Assembly: GCF_031583065.1 (NCBI RefSeq)
Contig: NZ_CP134053.1
Coordinates: 5,311,001-5,375,000, forward strand
Length of the DNA stretch: 64,000 bases
Direction of reading: 5' to 3'
DNA from: Streptomyces sp. CGMCC 4.7035
GTDB lineage: Bacteria > Actinomycetota > Actinomycetes > Streptomycetales > Streptomycetaceae
Under the pieces are notes generated by a model. That model did no database searches, was not told the DNA's origin, and worked only from the letters and a program-made list of their open reading frames with translations. Each line of letters starts with the position of its first letter. Position 1 is the stretch's first letter. Made by a program: the position numbers and the translations under genes. Positions 8,601-15,779 of the stretch are shown piece after piece.

Positions 8601-9422
8601 AGCGGCCGTCGGCTCAGCCTGGACGTCCTGCGCGCCGGGAACCGGAGCCTGGGCGTCCTGCGGCGCACCGGGAGCCGGAGTCTGGGGCGGCTCGGCGCCG
8701 ACCGGCGCTCCGGGGGTCTCAAGTGCCTGGGGGCCGGCCGGGATCGCCTGCCCCTGGAGCGGCTCGTAGCCCTCCGGGGCCAGCGGTGCGGCCTCGGGGG
8801 CGACCTGCGCCGGGGCCGGTTCCACCGCCACCGGCTCGGGCGTCGGCGCCGGCTGCGGGACGACCGTTTCTGCAGTGGTCCCCTCGGGGCCCACCGGCGG
8901 CACGGTCTGCGTCTGCGGCGGCGCGCCCCACGGCACCGCCCCCTGCGGGGAGTTCTCCCCGGGCTGGGGCACGTCGAGATACTCCGGGCCGGTCGTCGGC
9001 GGCCCGGAGGGGCGCATCGGGGCGTCGGCCGGACCGCGGTCGGACAGCGAACGCACCGGGCTCAAGGTGGCGTCCGGGGTGGGCGGGCCGAGGTGCAGCG
9101 GGCGGCGCGGCGTCGCCGACGGGGGCACCGGCGCCGGAGGCGGCGTACGGACCGCGCCGACGTCGATCGAGCCGCTGTCCCGGCCGGCCATCTCATGCGG
9201 GCCGGGCTCATGGAGGAACGGCGCCGGAGCCGGGGCGGGCTGCGGCATCTCGTTGCCCCAGGCGCCCTGCTGGCCGGGCATCAGGAGCAGGTCGTCGTCC
9301 TCGGCCGGGGTGTCGGAGTGGTTGAGGTAGGTGTACGCGCCCGGCGCGAGGACGCCCGGCTGCTCCACCATGCCTGCGCTCTCCGGCAGCCCCTCGCCCG
9401 GGATCTGGCCGGTGTCCGTCAT
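5601..9422 (-). CDS. cobT: Giant disordered-BluB-CobT fusion, lower-ligand enzyme of cobalamin synthesis
   Basis: The 1273-residue product starts at ATG 9422 after GAGGGG. Residues 1 to about 700 are extremely rich in Pro, Ala, Gln and Glu with no visible fold, and include a 15-residue tandem repeat. From about 703 to 915 there is a flavin nitroreductase domain like BluB (ERRDIRNGF, PSVGHSQPWDFVV, GLGVGWVSFFD), which makes 5,6-dimethylbenzimidazole from FMN. From about 922 to the end lies nicotinate-nucleotide:DMB phosphoribosyltransferase (FAGDHGVHAQGVTPWP, GEMGIANTT, GEGTGA with the likely catalytic Glu). One chain would thus make and activate the lower ligand. The assignment as BluB rather than another nitroreductase rests partly on the fusion. 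Confidence 0.9.
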   Translation of the reverse strand: MTDTGQIPGEGLPESAGMVEQPGVLAPGAYTYLNHSDTPAEDDDLLLMPGQQGAWGNEMPQPAPAPAPFLHEPGPHEMAGRDSGSIDVGAVRTPPPAPVPPSATPRRPLHLGPPTPDATLSPVRSLSDRGPADAPMRPSGPPTTGPEYLDVPQPGENSPQGAVPWGAPPQTQTVPPVGPEGTTAETVVPQPAPTPEPVAVEPAPAQVAPEAAPLAPEGYEPLQGQAIPAGPQALETPGAPVGAEPPQTPAPGAPQDAQAPVPGAQDVQAEPTAAPQAPDAAPVAAPQAPGAASAAAPQAAPDAADAVSVPEGVSAAESAHGPHGAPAPAAPQIPDAAPAPAGPSAEAAPAPVTPQAPQAVPAPDAVSDAQVSAPQTPVAHAPDAQVSAPQTPVAHAPDAQVPAAQAPDAQVPAAPHAPQPADDAAQTVVVVPDAGVPQQADAPAPASTGLPEAPAQEPEADDQAAPVQDAQDPASEHAQDPAQAVTPVPDEQAPESRPADQAVHIADTEARIPDAETPFEEPALPLAAEEAQPAAAESVQAVPVGVAAQAAAPEASAGQVHGEQPAADEPGAPQEPEPDQTLGQFVPVEGTVPTTPHLAPTPPHALIVPPLPPQEQQPAEEPAAAAAEQEEPVAAAPTAEEPAVTVPAPRDGEAPAPEPSVVDQEPVVAQQAEDLDTRAADQEESTAAVEEARESTGPAAPGYDDAEREAVLRVMRERRDIRNGFRSDPIPHDVLLRVLEAAHTAPSVGHSQPWDFVVIRSAETRRTMHELAQRQREAYAKSLPKGRAKQFKELKIEAILDTPVNIVVTADPTRGGRHTLGRHTQPQMAPYSSALAVENLWLAARAEGLGVGWVSFFDEREMVRTLGLPEHLEVVAYLCVGYVDEFPDEPELMQAGWSKRRPLSWVVHEETYGRRALPGEEPHDLLAETVAGIRPLDAKALGEAWERQKRMTKPAGALGMLEIISAQLSGLSRQCPPPIPEPAAVAIFAGDHGVHAQGVTPWPQEVTAQMVANFLGGGAVCNAFAGQVGAEVCVVDVGVAADLPATPGLLPRKVRAGTADMTTGPALTREEVKQAIEVGIETARDLVAAGNKALLTGEMGIANTTASAALISVFTDTDPSEVTGRGTGINDETLARKTEVVRRAIELHQPDPADPIGVLAAFGGLEHAAMVGLLLGGASLRTPVILDGVSAGAAALVARAIAPEVLAACIAGHRSAEPGHVAALNKLGLRPLVDLDLRLGEGTGALLALPLVQSAARAMHEVATFDSAGVTEK
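8221..8324 (-). repeat. 45-bp tandem repeat in the disordered region
   Basis: Two identical 45-bp units (8221-8265 and 8266-8310) are followed by the start of a third. They encode the unit APDAQVSAPQTPVAH. Shorter related PDAQVPAA units adjoin. The repeat keeps the frame, consistent with slippage in a region that tolerates length change. Confidence 0.9.
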
Positions 9423-9766
9423 GCGTACCCCTCGCCCATCGGTTAGTGCTTCTACGACCCGCTCGCCCGGAACGGCGCGCCGACCGCCCGCAATGAAGAA
9501 CGAGCGTGCGTGCCCAGCGGCACGAACGACCCGCCAACAATGACGACAAAGCCATTGAACGGCATTGTCGCGGCCGTCCCGCCATTGCGACAGCTTGATC
9601 CGCGACGGCCCGCTGTGGACTGCGCCACGTTGCGCACCCTCCGGTTCTGCCGTACCACACTCACCCCAAAAGGGGTGTGCTTTCCGGACATTGACTGACG
9701 AAGTCCCGGATCACCCAAGTGCGGTACAACGGTCGGCCAGCCTACCGCGCCGGTACGACAACCGGA
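9423..9766. other. Gene-free 344 bp upstream of the cobT fusion; one hairpin
   Basis: I find no convincing gene here. A minus-strand frame of 88 codons (9452-9718) has no recognisable content. A hairpin at 9544-9570 pairs CGACAA with TTGTCG and GCC with GGC around ATTGAAC. The conserved B12 box and adenosylcobalamin riboswitch core were looked for on the minus strand and not seen. The promoter of the fusion gene probably lies here. Confidence 0.4.
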
Positions 9767-10978
9767 TCAGGGGGAGCGTTCGGCCAATCGGCCGCTGAGC
9801 AGGAACGCGACGCTCCGTTCCTTCTCCGTCCAGGCCCGCGTGTCGAGTTCCACGGACTGCAACAGGGCGCACTCGACGTCGTAGCCGTGCTCCGACAGAT
9901 CCCTGCCGACGAGTTCGGCCGTGTCGCGGGTCGCGGCGTGCGCGACGATCCGCTGCGGGCGGCGGTCGGCGACCGCCGAGACGACCGCGACTCCCCCGCC
10001 GCCGACGCGTACGACGTCCGGCTCGGGCAGGTTCTCCAGGATGTGCGGGGCGGTGCCGTGCACGATCTGGAGCTGGACGCCGAAGTGGCGCGCGCCGGCC
10101 GCCGTACGGCCGCAGGCGTCCGCGTCGCGGTCGACGGCGATGACGGCGGCCCCGCAGCGGGCGGCCTCCACGGCGAACGCGCCGCAGCCGGTCCCGATGT
10201 CCCACACCAGGTCGCCCACCCGGGGTCCCAGCCGGGCGAGTTGGGCGGCGCGCAGCAGATCCGTTTCACCTTCGCCGAGCCCTCCGCCGTACGCCTCGGC
10301 GGGCAGCGCCCAGCCGCGCGGTCCCGCGCCCGGGTCGCGGCCGGCGATCCAGCCGCCGCCGTCGGCCGCGGTCACGGGTCCGCCGATGGCGATGACGACG
10401 TTGGGGTCGCGCCAGGTGTGGTCGGCGGCCTTGTCGGAGGTGACAACGGTGACCTGTTCGCGGTCGGTGCCGAGTTCCTCACAGATGACGAAGGTGCGGT
10501 GGACCCCGTCGAGGAGCAGCCCGAGTTCCGCGGGCCCGGCGCCTGGTGAGGTGAGAACCGCGACTTTGGTGTGGGCGCGGCATACGTTCACCGCGCGGCG
10601 CAGGGTGCGGCGGTGTGCGACGACCACCTGTGCGTCGTCCCAGGGCATCCCTGCGCGGGCGAAGGCGGCGGCCACCGAGGACACGGCGGGCACGACTTCG
10701 ACCTCCAGGCCGAATTCGGGGGCGCGCAGGGTGCGTACGACGCCGAAGAAGCCCGGGTCGCCGTCGGCGAGGACGACGGCGGTGCCGCGGTGGGCGGCGA
10801 TGCGGCGGGCGGCGAGGGCGACGCTGCCGAGGCGGATGCGCTCGGCCGTCCTCGGCACCTCGGGGAGGCCGAGATGGTGGGCCGCGCCGGCGACGAGCGT
10901 GGCGGCCCCCAGGGCGGAGCGCGCTGCGGCGGTCAGTGGCGAGCCGTCCCAGCCGATCACCGTGACCCGGTCGGCCAT
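9767..10978 (-). CDS. cobL: Precorrin-6Y C5,15-methyltransferase (decarboxylating), CbiE-CbiT fusion
   Basis: The 403-residue length fits CobL. The N-terminal half (to about 205) is a tetrapyrrole methylase like CbiE, beginning VTVIGWDGSPL, with PAVSSVAAAFARAGMPWDD in the middle. The C-terminal half is a class I methyltransferase like CbiT with the S-adenosylmethionine motif DLVWDIGTGCGAFAVEAA. It methylates C5 and C15 and removes the acetate carboxylate of ring C in cobalamin synthesis. It lies 344 bp upstream of the cobT fusion on the same strand, with its start at ATG 10978 and GGAG upstream. Together with the cysG-like gene it forms a partial corrinoid cluster. Confidence 0.92.
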   Translation of the reverse strand: MADRVTVIGWDGSPLTAAARSALGAATLVAGAAHHLGLPEVPRTAERIRLGSVALAARRIAAHRGTAVVLADGDPGFFGVVRTLRAPEFGLEVEVVPAVSSVAAAFARAGMPWDDAQVVVAHRRTLRRAVNVCRAHTKVAVLTSPGAGPAELGLLLDGVHRTFVICEELGTDREQVTVVTSDKAADHTWRDPNVVIAIGGPVTAADGGGWIAGRDPGAGPRGWALPAEAYGGGLGEGETDLLRAAQLARLGPRVGDLVWDIGTGCGAFAVEAARCGAAVIAVDRDADACGRTAAGARHFGVQLQIVHGTAPHILENLPEPDVVRVGGGGVAVVSAVADRRPQRIVAHAATRDTAELVGRDLSEHGYDVECALLQSVELDTRAWTEKERSVAFLLSGRLAERSP

Positions 10979-11106
10979 CGTCGTCAGTCTCCAGGAGGAT
11001 TGTGCAGGTCGTCAGGGGGCATCCCGCACGGCGGGCTCCGTGAGGGTATCTGGTCCGGCTGGGTTCGTCCGCCCGGGACTCACCCCGTGGGAGCGGTCCC
11101 GCGGTG

Positions 11107-11745
11107 TCAGTTCCAGTTGGAGAACGACGTGAAACCGCCGGTGTCGGCCAGTTCCTCGCCGACCCCGTCGAGGTCCTCCGGCAGCAGGCTCCACACGATG
11201 AAGTCCGTCCGTACGTCGGTCCAGGTGCCGTCCTCGTTGCGGACGTGCGCTATGCAGGCGTTGCGCAGGACGCCCTCGCTGATGCAGCCGATCTTCTGGG
11301 CGACCTGCTGGGAGGCGGTGTTGTCGGCCGCCGTGCGTACTTCGATCCGCTCGAACTTCTGGTCCCCGAAGAGCCATTGGGCGGTGGCGAGCGAGGCCTC
11401 GGATGCGTAGCCCTCGCCCCGCGCCCAGGAGGCGATGATGTACGACAGTTCGGTCGACCGGATGTGCCAGTTGGTCTTGGTCAGCTGGACGAGGCCGACC
11501 AGGCGCTGGGTGAGGAACTCGGTGACCGCGAGGTCGAGGCCGCGGCCCGCGGCGCGCTCGGTGGGTGCCCACTCGGTGATCCAGCCGCGGGCCCCCTCCT
11601 CCGTGAAGGGCTGAGGGACGTCGGTCCAGGCGCCGACCATCTCGTCGTTCATCATTTCGGCCAGCGCGGGGACATCGTCCTCGTCGAGAGGGCGCAGTAC
11701 CAACCGCTCCGTGCTGATGGAGACGTTGGGGAAGGTGCTTGTCAT
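11107..11745 (-). CDS. GNAT-family N-acetyltransferase (RimJ/RimL-like)
   Basis: The 212-residue protein starts at ATG 11745, preceded by GGAG at seven bases. An upstream in-frame start exists but has no ribosome site. ISTERLVLRPLDEDD at the front, LSYIIASWARGEGYASEA (acetyl-CoA loop) and RIEVRTAADNTASQQVAQKIGC are typical of the RimJ/RimL group, which acetylates protein N-termini or small amines. The substrate is unknown. It lies between cobL and the metQ terminator and is transcribed in the same direction, probably as a separate unit. Confidence 0.85.
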   Translation of the reverse strand: MTSTFPNVSISTERLVLRPLDEDDVPALAEMMNDEMVGAWTDVPQPFTEEGARGWITEWAPTERAAGRGLDLAVTEFLTQRLVGLVQLTKTNWHIRSTELSYIIASWARGEGYASEASLATAQWLFGDQKFERIEVRTAADNTASQQVAQKIGCISEGVLRNACIAHVRNEDGTWTDVRTDFIVWSLLPEDLDGVGEELADTGGFTSFSNWN

Positions 11746-11824
11746 TGCGCCGCTCCGTAACCTTCGGAAACCGTCAGGACCTGCTGAACTGCCCAGCATG
11801 CAGCATGGAAGCACCGAACCGCAC

Positions 11825-11861
11825 CACGGGGTCCGGTCCCGGTGAGGGAGCGGACCCCGTG
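11825..11861. terminator. Hairpin terminator of the metNIQ operon
   Basis: CACGGGGTCCG and CGGACCCCGTG form a perfect 11-bp stem with a 15-nt loop. It begins about 40 bp after the metQ stop on the minus strand. No T-run follows, as is usual in Streptomyces. Confidence 0.7.
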
Positions 11862-11899
11862 TGTCGCGGCGGCGACGCGGGCCGGAGGTGACCGACGGA

Positions 11900-12730
11900 T
11901 CAGAAGGAGGCGATGACCGAGCCCTGGTACTTGTCCTCGATGAACTTCTTCACCTCGGGCGAGACGAGGAGCTTGGCGAGCTTCTTGACGCGCGGGTCCT
12001 TCTCGTTGCCCTTCTTGACCGCGAGGAAGTTGCCGTACGGGTTGTTCGTCGCGGACTCCAGGACGAGGGCGTCCTGGGCGGGCTTGAGGCCGGAGGAGAT
12101 GGCGTAGTTGCCGTTGATCACCGCGACGTCCACGTCGTCCAGGGAGCGCGGGGTCTGGGCCGCCTCCAGCTCCTTGAACTTCAGGTTCTTCGGGTTCTTG
12201 GCGATGTCCTGGGGGGTCGCTTCGCTGCCCACGCCGCTCTTGAGCGTGATGATCCCGTTGGCGGCGAGCAGCTTGAGCGCCCGCGCCTCGTTGACCGTGT
12301 CGTTCGGAATGGCGACGGTCGCACCGCTCTTCAGCTCGTCGGCCTTCTTGATCTTGTGCGAGTAGAGGCCGAGCGGCTCCAGGTGCACCGTGACGACGGG
12401 CACGATGTGGGTGCCCTTCTTCTTGTTGAAGTCGTCGAGGTACGGCTGGTTCTGGAAGTAGTTGGCGCCGACGGATCCGTCCTCGGTCGCCGTGTTCGGC
12501 GTGACGTAGTCGGTGAACTCCTTGACCTCCAGGTCGAGGCCCGCCTTCTTCGCCAGGTTGTCCTTGACGAAGTTGAGGATCTCGGCGTGCGGGGTGGGGC
12601 TGGCGGCGACGACCAGCGGGCCGCTGTAGTCGGAGGAGGCGGAGTCCTTGTCCGAACCGCAGGCGGTCAGCCCGAAGGTGAGGGCTCCGGCGGCGAGGAC
12701 GGCGGCGGTGATCTTGGCGGTGTTACGCAC
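11900..12730 (-). CDS. metQ: Methionine-binding lipoprotein of the D/L-methionine ABC importer
   Basis: The 276-residue NlpA-family lipoprotein has a signal peptide ending in lipobox LTAC with Cys24. The family signature is visible in VAASPTPHAEILNFVK, VKEFTDYVTPN (usually ..DYVLPN), YFQNQPYLDDF and the C-terminal KLLVSPEVKKFIEDKYQGSVIASF. It captures methionine outside the membrane and delivers it to MetI/MetN. It is the last gene of metN-metI-metQ, 79 bp after metI. The GTG start at 12730 has AAGGAAAGG upstream. Confidence 0.93.
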   Translation of the reverse strand: MRNTAKITAAVLAAGALTFGLTACGSDKDSASSDYSGPLVVAASPTPHAEILNFVKDNLAKKAGLDLEVKEFTDYVTPNTATEDGSVGANYFQNQPYLDDFNKKKGTHIVPVVTVHLEPLGLYSHKIKKADELKSGATVAIPNDTVNEARALKLLAANGIITLKSGVGSEATPQDIAKNPKNLKFKELEAAQTPRSLDDVDVAVINGNYAISSGLKPAQDALVLESATNNPYGNFLAVKKGNEKDPRVKKLAKLLVSPEVKKFIEDKYQGSVIASF

Positions 12731-12809
12731 GAAAAGTGCCTTTCCTTATGGGTGGAGCGACCCCGTCGTGGGTGAACGGGGAAATCTGGGGATGAGGAGG
12801 TGCGCCGCC

Positions 12810-13589
12810 TCAGGCGACCTTGCTCACGTCGGCCGTGGCGGCTTCGGGGGCGGGCGCCTCGGAAACGGGCGTCGGTCCGGCGGGCGCCTTGTCCTTCAGC
12901 AGCCGCAGCCGGGGCGCGGCTCCCGACCGGCCGCCGCGGCGGTGCAGTGCGCGGGCCGCGTAGTCGCCGGCGAACTGGATGAGAGAGATGACGACGGCGA
13001 GGATCGCCACGGTGATCCACATCATCTGGGTCTCGAAGCGCTGGTAGCCGTAGCGGATGGCGATGTCGCCGAGGCCGCCGGCGCCGACCGTGCCGGCCAT
13101 CGCGGAGTAGCCGATGAGGGCGACGACCGTGGTGGTGGCGGAGGAGATCAGCGAGGGCAGGGCCTCCGGGACGAGGACCTTGCGCACCACGGTCCAGGTG
13201 TTGCCGCCCATCGCCTGCACGGCCTCGACGAGTCCGCCGTCCACTTCGCGGACGGCCGTCTCGACGAGCCGCGCGAAGAACGGGATCGCGCCGATGGCGA
13301 GCGGCACGATGGCGGCCTCCCGGCCGATGGTCGTGCCCGTGATCGTGCGCGTGAAGCTCATCAGCGCGACCATCAGGATGATGAACGGCATCGACCGGGC
13401 GACGTTCACCACCTGCCCGATGACCTTGTTGGCGACGATGTTCTGAAGGAGTCCGCCGCGGTCGGTCAGCACAAGCAGGATGCCGAGCGGCAGGCCGCCG
13501 AGGACCGCGATCAGGGTGGACCAGCCGACCATGTAGAGCGTGTCCCAACACGCCTGGGACAGCAGCGGCTGTATCTCGGACCAGGTCAC
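12810..13589 (-). CDS. metI: Methionine ABC transporter permease
   Basis: The 259-residue integral membrane protein has about five hydrophobic segments and the permease coupling loop around EAVQAMGGNTWTVVRKVLVPEALP, the EAA-type motif that contacts the ATPase. It starts with GTG at 13589, overlapping the metN stop by 4 nt (GTGA), so the two are translationally coupled. The C-terminal 40 residues are a charged cytosolic extension rich in Ala and Pro, longer than in E. coli MetI (217 residues). Confidence 0.93.
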   Translation of the reverse strand: MTWSEIQPLLSQACWDTLYMVGWSTLIAVLGGLPLGILLVLTDRGGLLQNIVANKVIGQVVNVARSMPFIILMVALMSFTRTITGTTIGREAAIVPLAIGAIPFFARLVETAVREVDGGLVEAVQAMGGNTWTVVRKVLVPEALPSLISSATTTVVALIGYSAMAGTVGAGGLGDIAIRYGYQRFETQMMWITVAILAVVISLIQFAGDYAARALHRRGGRSGAAPRLRLLKDKAPAGPTPVSEAPAPEAATADVSKVA

Positions 13590-14629
13590 TTGGCACCTTC
13601 CTTCACCAGCGCGGACTCCTTGGCCGCCTGTTCGACGACGTCGATCTGCAGGCCCTGCTCGCGCAGGAAGCCGATCGGCACGACGTTGTCCTCGTAACGG
13701 CCGGGCAGTTCGATGCGCATACGACCGACCTGGAGGCCGCCGACGGTGTCGATGGCGGCGCCGAGGATCGAGATGTCGATGTTGTACGTGCGCGAGAGCT
13801 GCGAGATGACGGGCCGGGTGGCGGCGTCGCCGTGGAAGGTGACGTCGACGACGGTGCGGCCGTCGCCGGAGGCGTCGCCGCCGACGGGGAAGAGCGCGGC
13901 GGCCAGTTCGGAGCCGGGGGTGGCGAGCAGCTCGCTGACCGTGCCGGACTCGACGATGCGGCCCTTCTCCATGAGCGCGGCCGAGTCACAGATGCTCTTG
14001 ACGACGTCCATCTCGTGGGTGATGAGCAGGACGGTCAGGCCGAGCTGCCGGTTCAGGTCGCGCAGCAGCTGGAGGATCGAGCGGGTGGTCTCCGGGTCGA
14101 GGGCGCTGGTCGCCTCGTCGGAGAGCAGCACCTTGGGGTCACCGGCGAGGGCGCGGGCGATGCCGACGCGCTGCTTCTGGCCGCCGGAGAGCTGGGCCGG
14201 GTAGGCCTTGGCCTTGTCGGCCAGGCCGACGAGGTCGAGCAGCTCCAGGGCCTTGCGGGAACGTTCCTTCCCGGAGGTGCCGAGGATTTCCAGCGGCAGC
14301 TCGACGTTGTCCTGGACGGTGCGCGAGGACAGCAGGTTGAAGTGCTGGAAGACCATGCCGATACGGCTGCGCGCCTGCCGGAGTTCCTTGCCGGCGCGGG
14401 GGCCGCGACCGGCGAGCGCGGTGAGGTCCTGGCCGGCCACGGTGACCGTGCCGGAGGTGGGGCGCTCCAGCAGGTTGACGCAGCGGATGAGCGAGGACTT
14501 GCCGGCGCCGGACTGGCCGATGACGCCGTACACCTCGCCTTCGCGTACGTGCAGATCGACGCCGTCGAGGGCGGTGACCTCGCGGCCCCGCGAGCGGTAG
14601 ACCTTGGTGAGGCCCGATGTGGTGATCAC
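13586..14629 (-). CDS. metN: Methionine ABC transporter ATP-binding protein
   Basis: The product has 347 residues from the GTG at 14629 (VITTSGLTKVYRSRG). This start matches the usual MetN length; an in-frame extension to 14749 would add 40 unconserved residues. Walker A GQSGAGKSS is at 38-46, the Q-loop Gln at 95, signature LSGGQKQR at 147-154 and Walker B LLSDE at 168-172. A C-terminal NIL domain (about 265-340) normally binds methionine and inhibits transport when the pool is full. It is the first gene of the operon, with a 250-nt leader containing a small Cys/Met peptide and a hairpin. Confidence 0.93.
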   Translation of the reverse strand: MITTSGLTKVYRSRGREVTALDGVDLHVREGEVYGVIGQSGAGKSSLIRCVNLLERPTSGTVTVAGQDLTALAGRGPRAGKELRQARSRIGMVFQHFNLLSSRTVQDNVELPLEILGTSGKERSRKALELLDLVGLADKAKAYPAQLSGGQKQRVGIARALAGDPKVLLSDEATSALDPETTRSILQLLRDLNRQLGLTVLLITHEMDVVKSICDSAALMEKGRIVESGTVSELLATPGSELAAALFPVGGDASGDGRTVVDVTFHGDAATRPVISQLSRTYNIDISILGAAIDTVGGLQVGRMRIELPGRYEDNVVPIGFLREQGLQIDVVEQAAKESALVKEGAK

Positions 14630-14757
14630 TGGGTTTCCGTCACTGTCGAGTGCAGGGCGTGGGTGTGCGCCGGGCACGGGTACGTGCGTGGGAACGCGGC
14701 ACGGTTCTCGCGACGGCGATCGGGATGCCGATCGAACCGGGAAGAACATGTGCGCGG

Positions 14758-14794
14758 TGGGGGTCCCCCACGCCGTTCGGGCAGTGGGGGAGGC
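14758..14794. repeat. Short palindromic repeat, copy 5, in the metN leader
   Basis: TGGGGGTCCCCCA, a core with GCCGTTCGGGC, then AGTGGGGGAGG. On the transcribed (minus) strand it can fold into a long stem, TCCCCCAC pairing with GTGGGGGA with an inner GCC/GGC pair. It lies between the leader peptide gene and metN, where a terminator of an attenuator would be. Confidence 0.75.
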
Positions 14795-14878
14795 TCAGTC
14801 ACGCACGACACGGGCGTGCGGACGTGCCACGGGCGGTCTCGCTTCGGGGCGCGAGGCTCTGGGTGGTGCGGGGGCCCT

Positions 14879-14923
14879 CTAACAGGCGCACATTCGACAC
14901 ATACAACGAGCACCGGGCGTCAT
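14879..14923 (-). CDS. Leader peptide rich in Cys and Met, upstream of metN
   Basis: A 14-residue peptide, MTPGARCMCRMCAC, opens at ATG 14923 after a good GAGG site (six-base spacing) and ends at TAG 14879. Four of the last eight residues are Cys and two are Met. That composition is very unlikely by chance and fits a translation-coupled sensor of sulphur amino acids. The metN start lies 250 nt downstream, with a strong hairpin between. By analogy with cysteine-rich leader peptides described in actinobacteria, ribosome stalling here could control read-through into metNIQ. An in-frame ATG 42 nt upstream lacks a ribosome site. Confidence 0.65.
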   Translation of the reverse strand: MTPGARCMCRMCAC

Positions 14924-15006
14924 GGTCGCCTCGGTCGCAAGGGTGCGGCAGCTCGTCGTGGTCATGGGGCAAGTAAAGCAGACGCACAGCGGGGACCCTC
15001 CCCTGC

Positions 15007-15023
15007 TGTCCGAATGGCGGACA
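15007..15023. promoter_or_regulatory. Inverted repeat upstream of the leader peptide, possible operator
   Basis: TGTCCG and CGGACA are separated by five bases (AATGG). The site is about 85 bp upstream of the leader peptide start on the minus strand and 77 bp upstream of the plus-strand gene at 15100, so it could serve either promoter. The binding protein is unknown, and a 6-bp inverted repeat could be chance in this composition. Confidence 0.3.
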
Positions 15024-15099
15024 GTCGTGGACAGCCTTCGGTTTGCAGGCAGGTCTCCAGGCACAGGGGTTGACCAGGCGTACAAGGGGAGAGAGGCCC

Positions 15100-15369
15100 G
15101 TGTCCGCCGGACCGGTGTCCAGTCCGTGGACCTGGCGGTGTCTGGCGGTGTGTGGCCAATGCCACGGTGCCGACAGGGCGTGGGCGGGGTTCTCGATGCC
15201 TTCGCGCACGAAGGGACGCTCGACTTCGCCGGATGGGACCGCCGTCATCGAGACGGGCCCGAATCCCGTGCTCACCGTCCGGCCCGCCGCGAACGCCAAT
15301 GAGTGGCAGCACAGACTTTGGCGCGGGGCCGCCAATGCCAACCTGGTCACCGACGGGACGGGTGCCTGA
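15100..15369 (+). CDS. Hypothetical 89-residue protein with a CxxC pair
   Basis: A GTG at 15100 follows GGGGAGAGAGG with good spacing. The frame has GC-rich third positions and includes WRCLAVCGQCHGADRAW, DGTAVIETGPNPVL and NEWQHRLWRGAANANLV. I do not recognise a family. The CxxC and a third Cys near the N-terminus could bind a metal or cluster. It is divergent from the metN leader and lies 49 bp upstream of a membrane protein gene. Rather few codons support it, so it may still be spurious. Confidence 0.5.
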   Translation: MSAGPVSSPWTWRCLAVCGQCHGADRAWAGFSMPSRTKGRSTSPDGTAVIETGPNPVLTVRPAANANEWQHRLWRGAANANLVTDGTGA

Positions 15370-15418
15370 CAGCCGGGCCGGGCGCGGTGGGTCTTTTGGC
15401 CCGTAATAGGGTCGCGGC

Positions 15419-15778
15419 ATGCTTGATGCCCTGACGCTGGTGACCGGTGTCGCCGCGCTGCTGCTCGCCGCCTGGTGCGGCTGGGCGGCCTACCGTGATC
15501 AGCCCACGAAGGACTGGCACTTCATCGGCATGGCCGTGGTGACACTGCTGGCCGTGGTCCAGTTGGTCGTCGGCATCGTCCAGCTGGCACGCGGCGAGAA
15601 GCCGGAGCAGGGCACGACGATCTTCGTGGCGTATCTGCTGGGCGCGTTCGCGTGCGTCCCGGCGGCCGGTTTCATGTCGCTGGCGGAGCGTACGCGGTGG
15701 GGTTCGGTGACGGTCGCGGCCGGCGGTGTGGTCCTCGCCGTGCTGGAGGTGCGGCTCTATGACATCTGGGGAGGCTGA
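15419..15778 (+). CDS. Small integral membrane protein, function unknown
   Basis: The 119-residue protein has four hydrophobic segments (about 4-24, 36-57, 67-88 and 97-112) with short loops. The first loop holds AYRDQPTKDWHF. ATG at 15419 has AGGG upstream. It ends two bases before the ribosome site-overlapped start of the next membrane protein gene, so the pair is surely co-transcribed. No catalytic motif is visible. I know similar pairs only as hypothetical proteins in Streptomyces. Confidence 0.75.
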   Translation: MLDALTLVTGVAALLLAAWCGWAAYRDQPTKDWHFIGMAVVTLLAVVQLVVGIVQLARGEKPEQGTTIFVAYLLGAFACVPAAGFMSLAERTRWGSVTVAAGGVVLAVLEVRLYDIWGG

Positions 15779-15779
15779 G

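Noticed and set aside
5643..9446. Plus-strand frame of about 1270 codons opposite the cobT fusion
   Set aside because: It is the antisense shadow of a clearly recognised BluB-CobT gene; its repeats only reflect those of the real gene.
9452..9718. 88-codon minus-strand frame upstream of the cobT fusion
   Set aside because: No ribosome site, no family pattern and codon use unlike the neighbours.
9423..9766. Cobalamin riboswitch upstream of the cobT fusion
   Set aside because: The B12 box and conserved core were looked for on the minus strand and not found; only an unrelated hairpin is present.
14630..14923. SAM riboswitch before metN
   Set aside because: No SAM-I type core (paired K-turn and conserved purine-rich blocks) can be seen. 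The Cys/Met leader peptide explains the region better.
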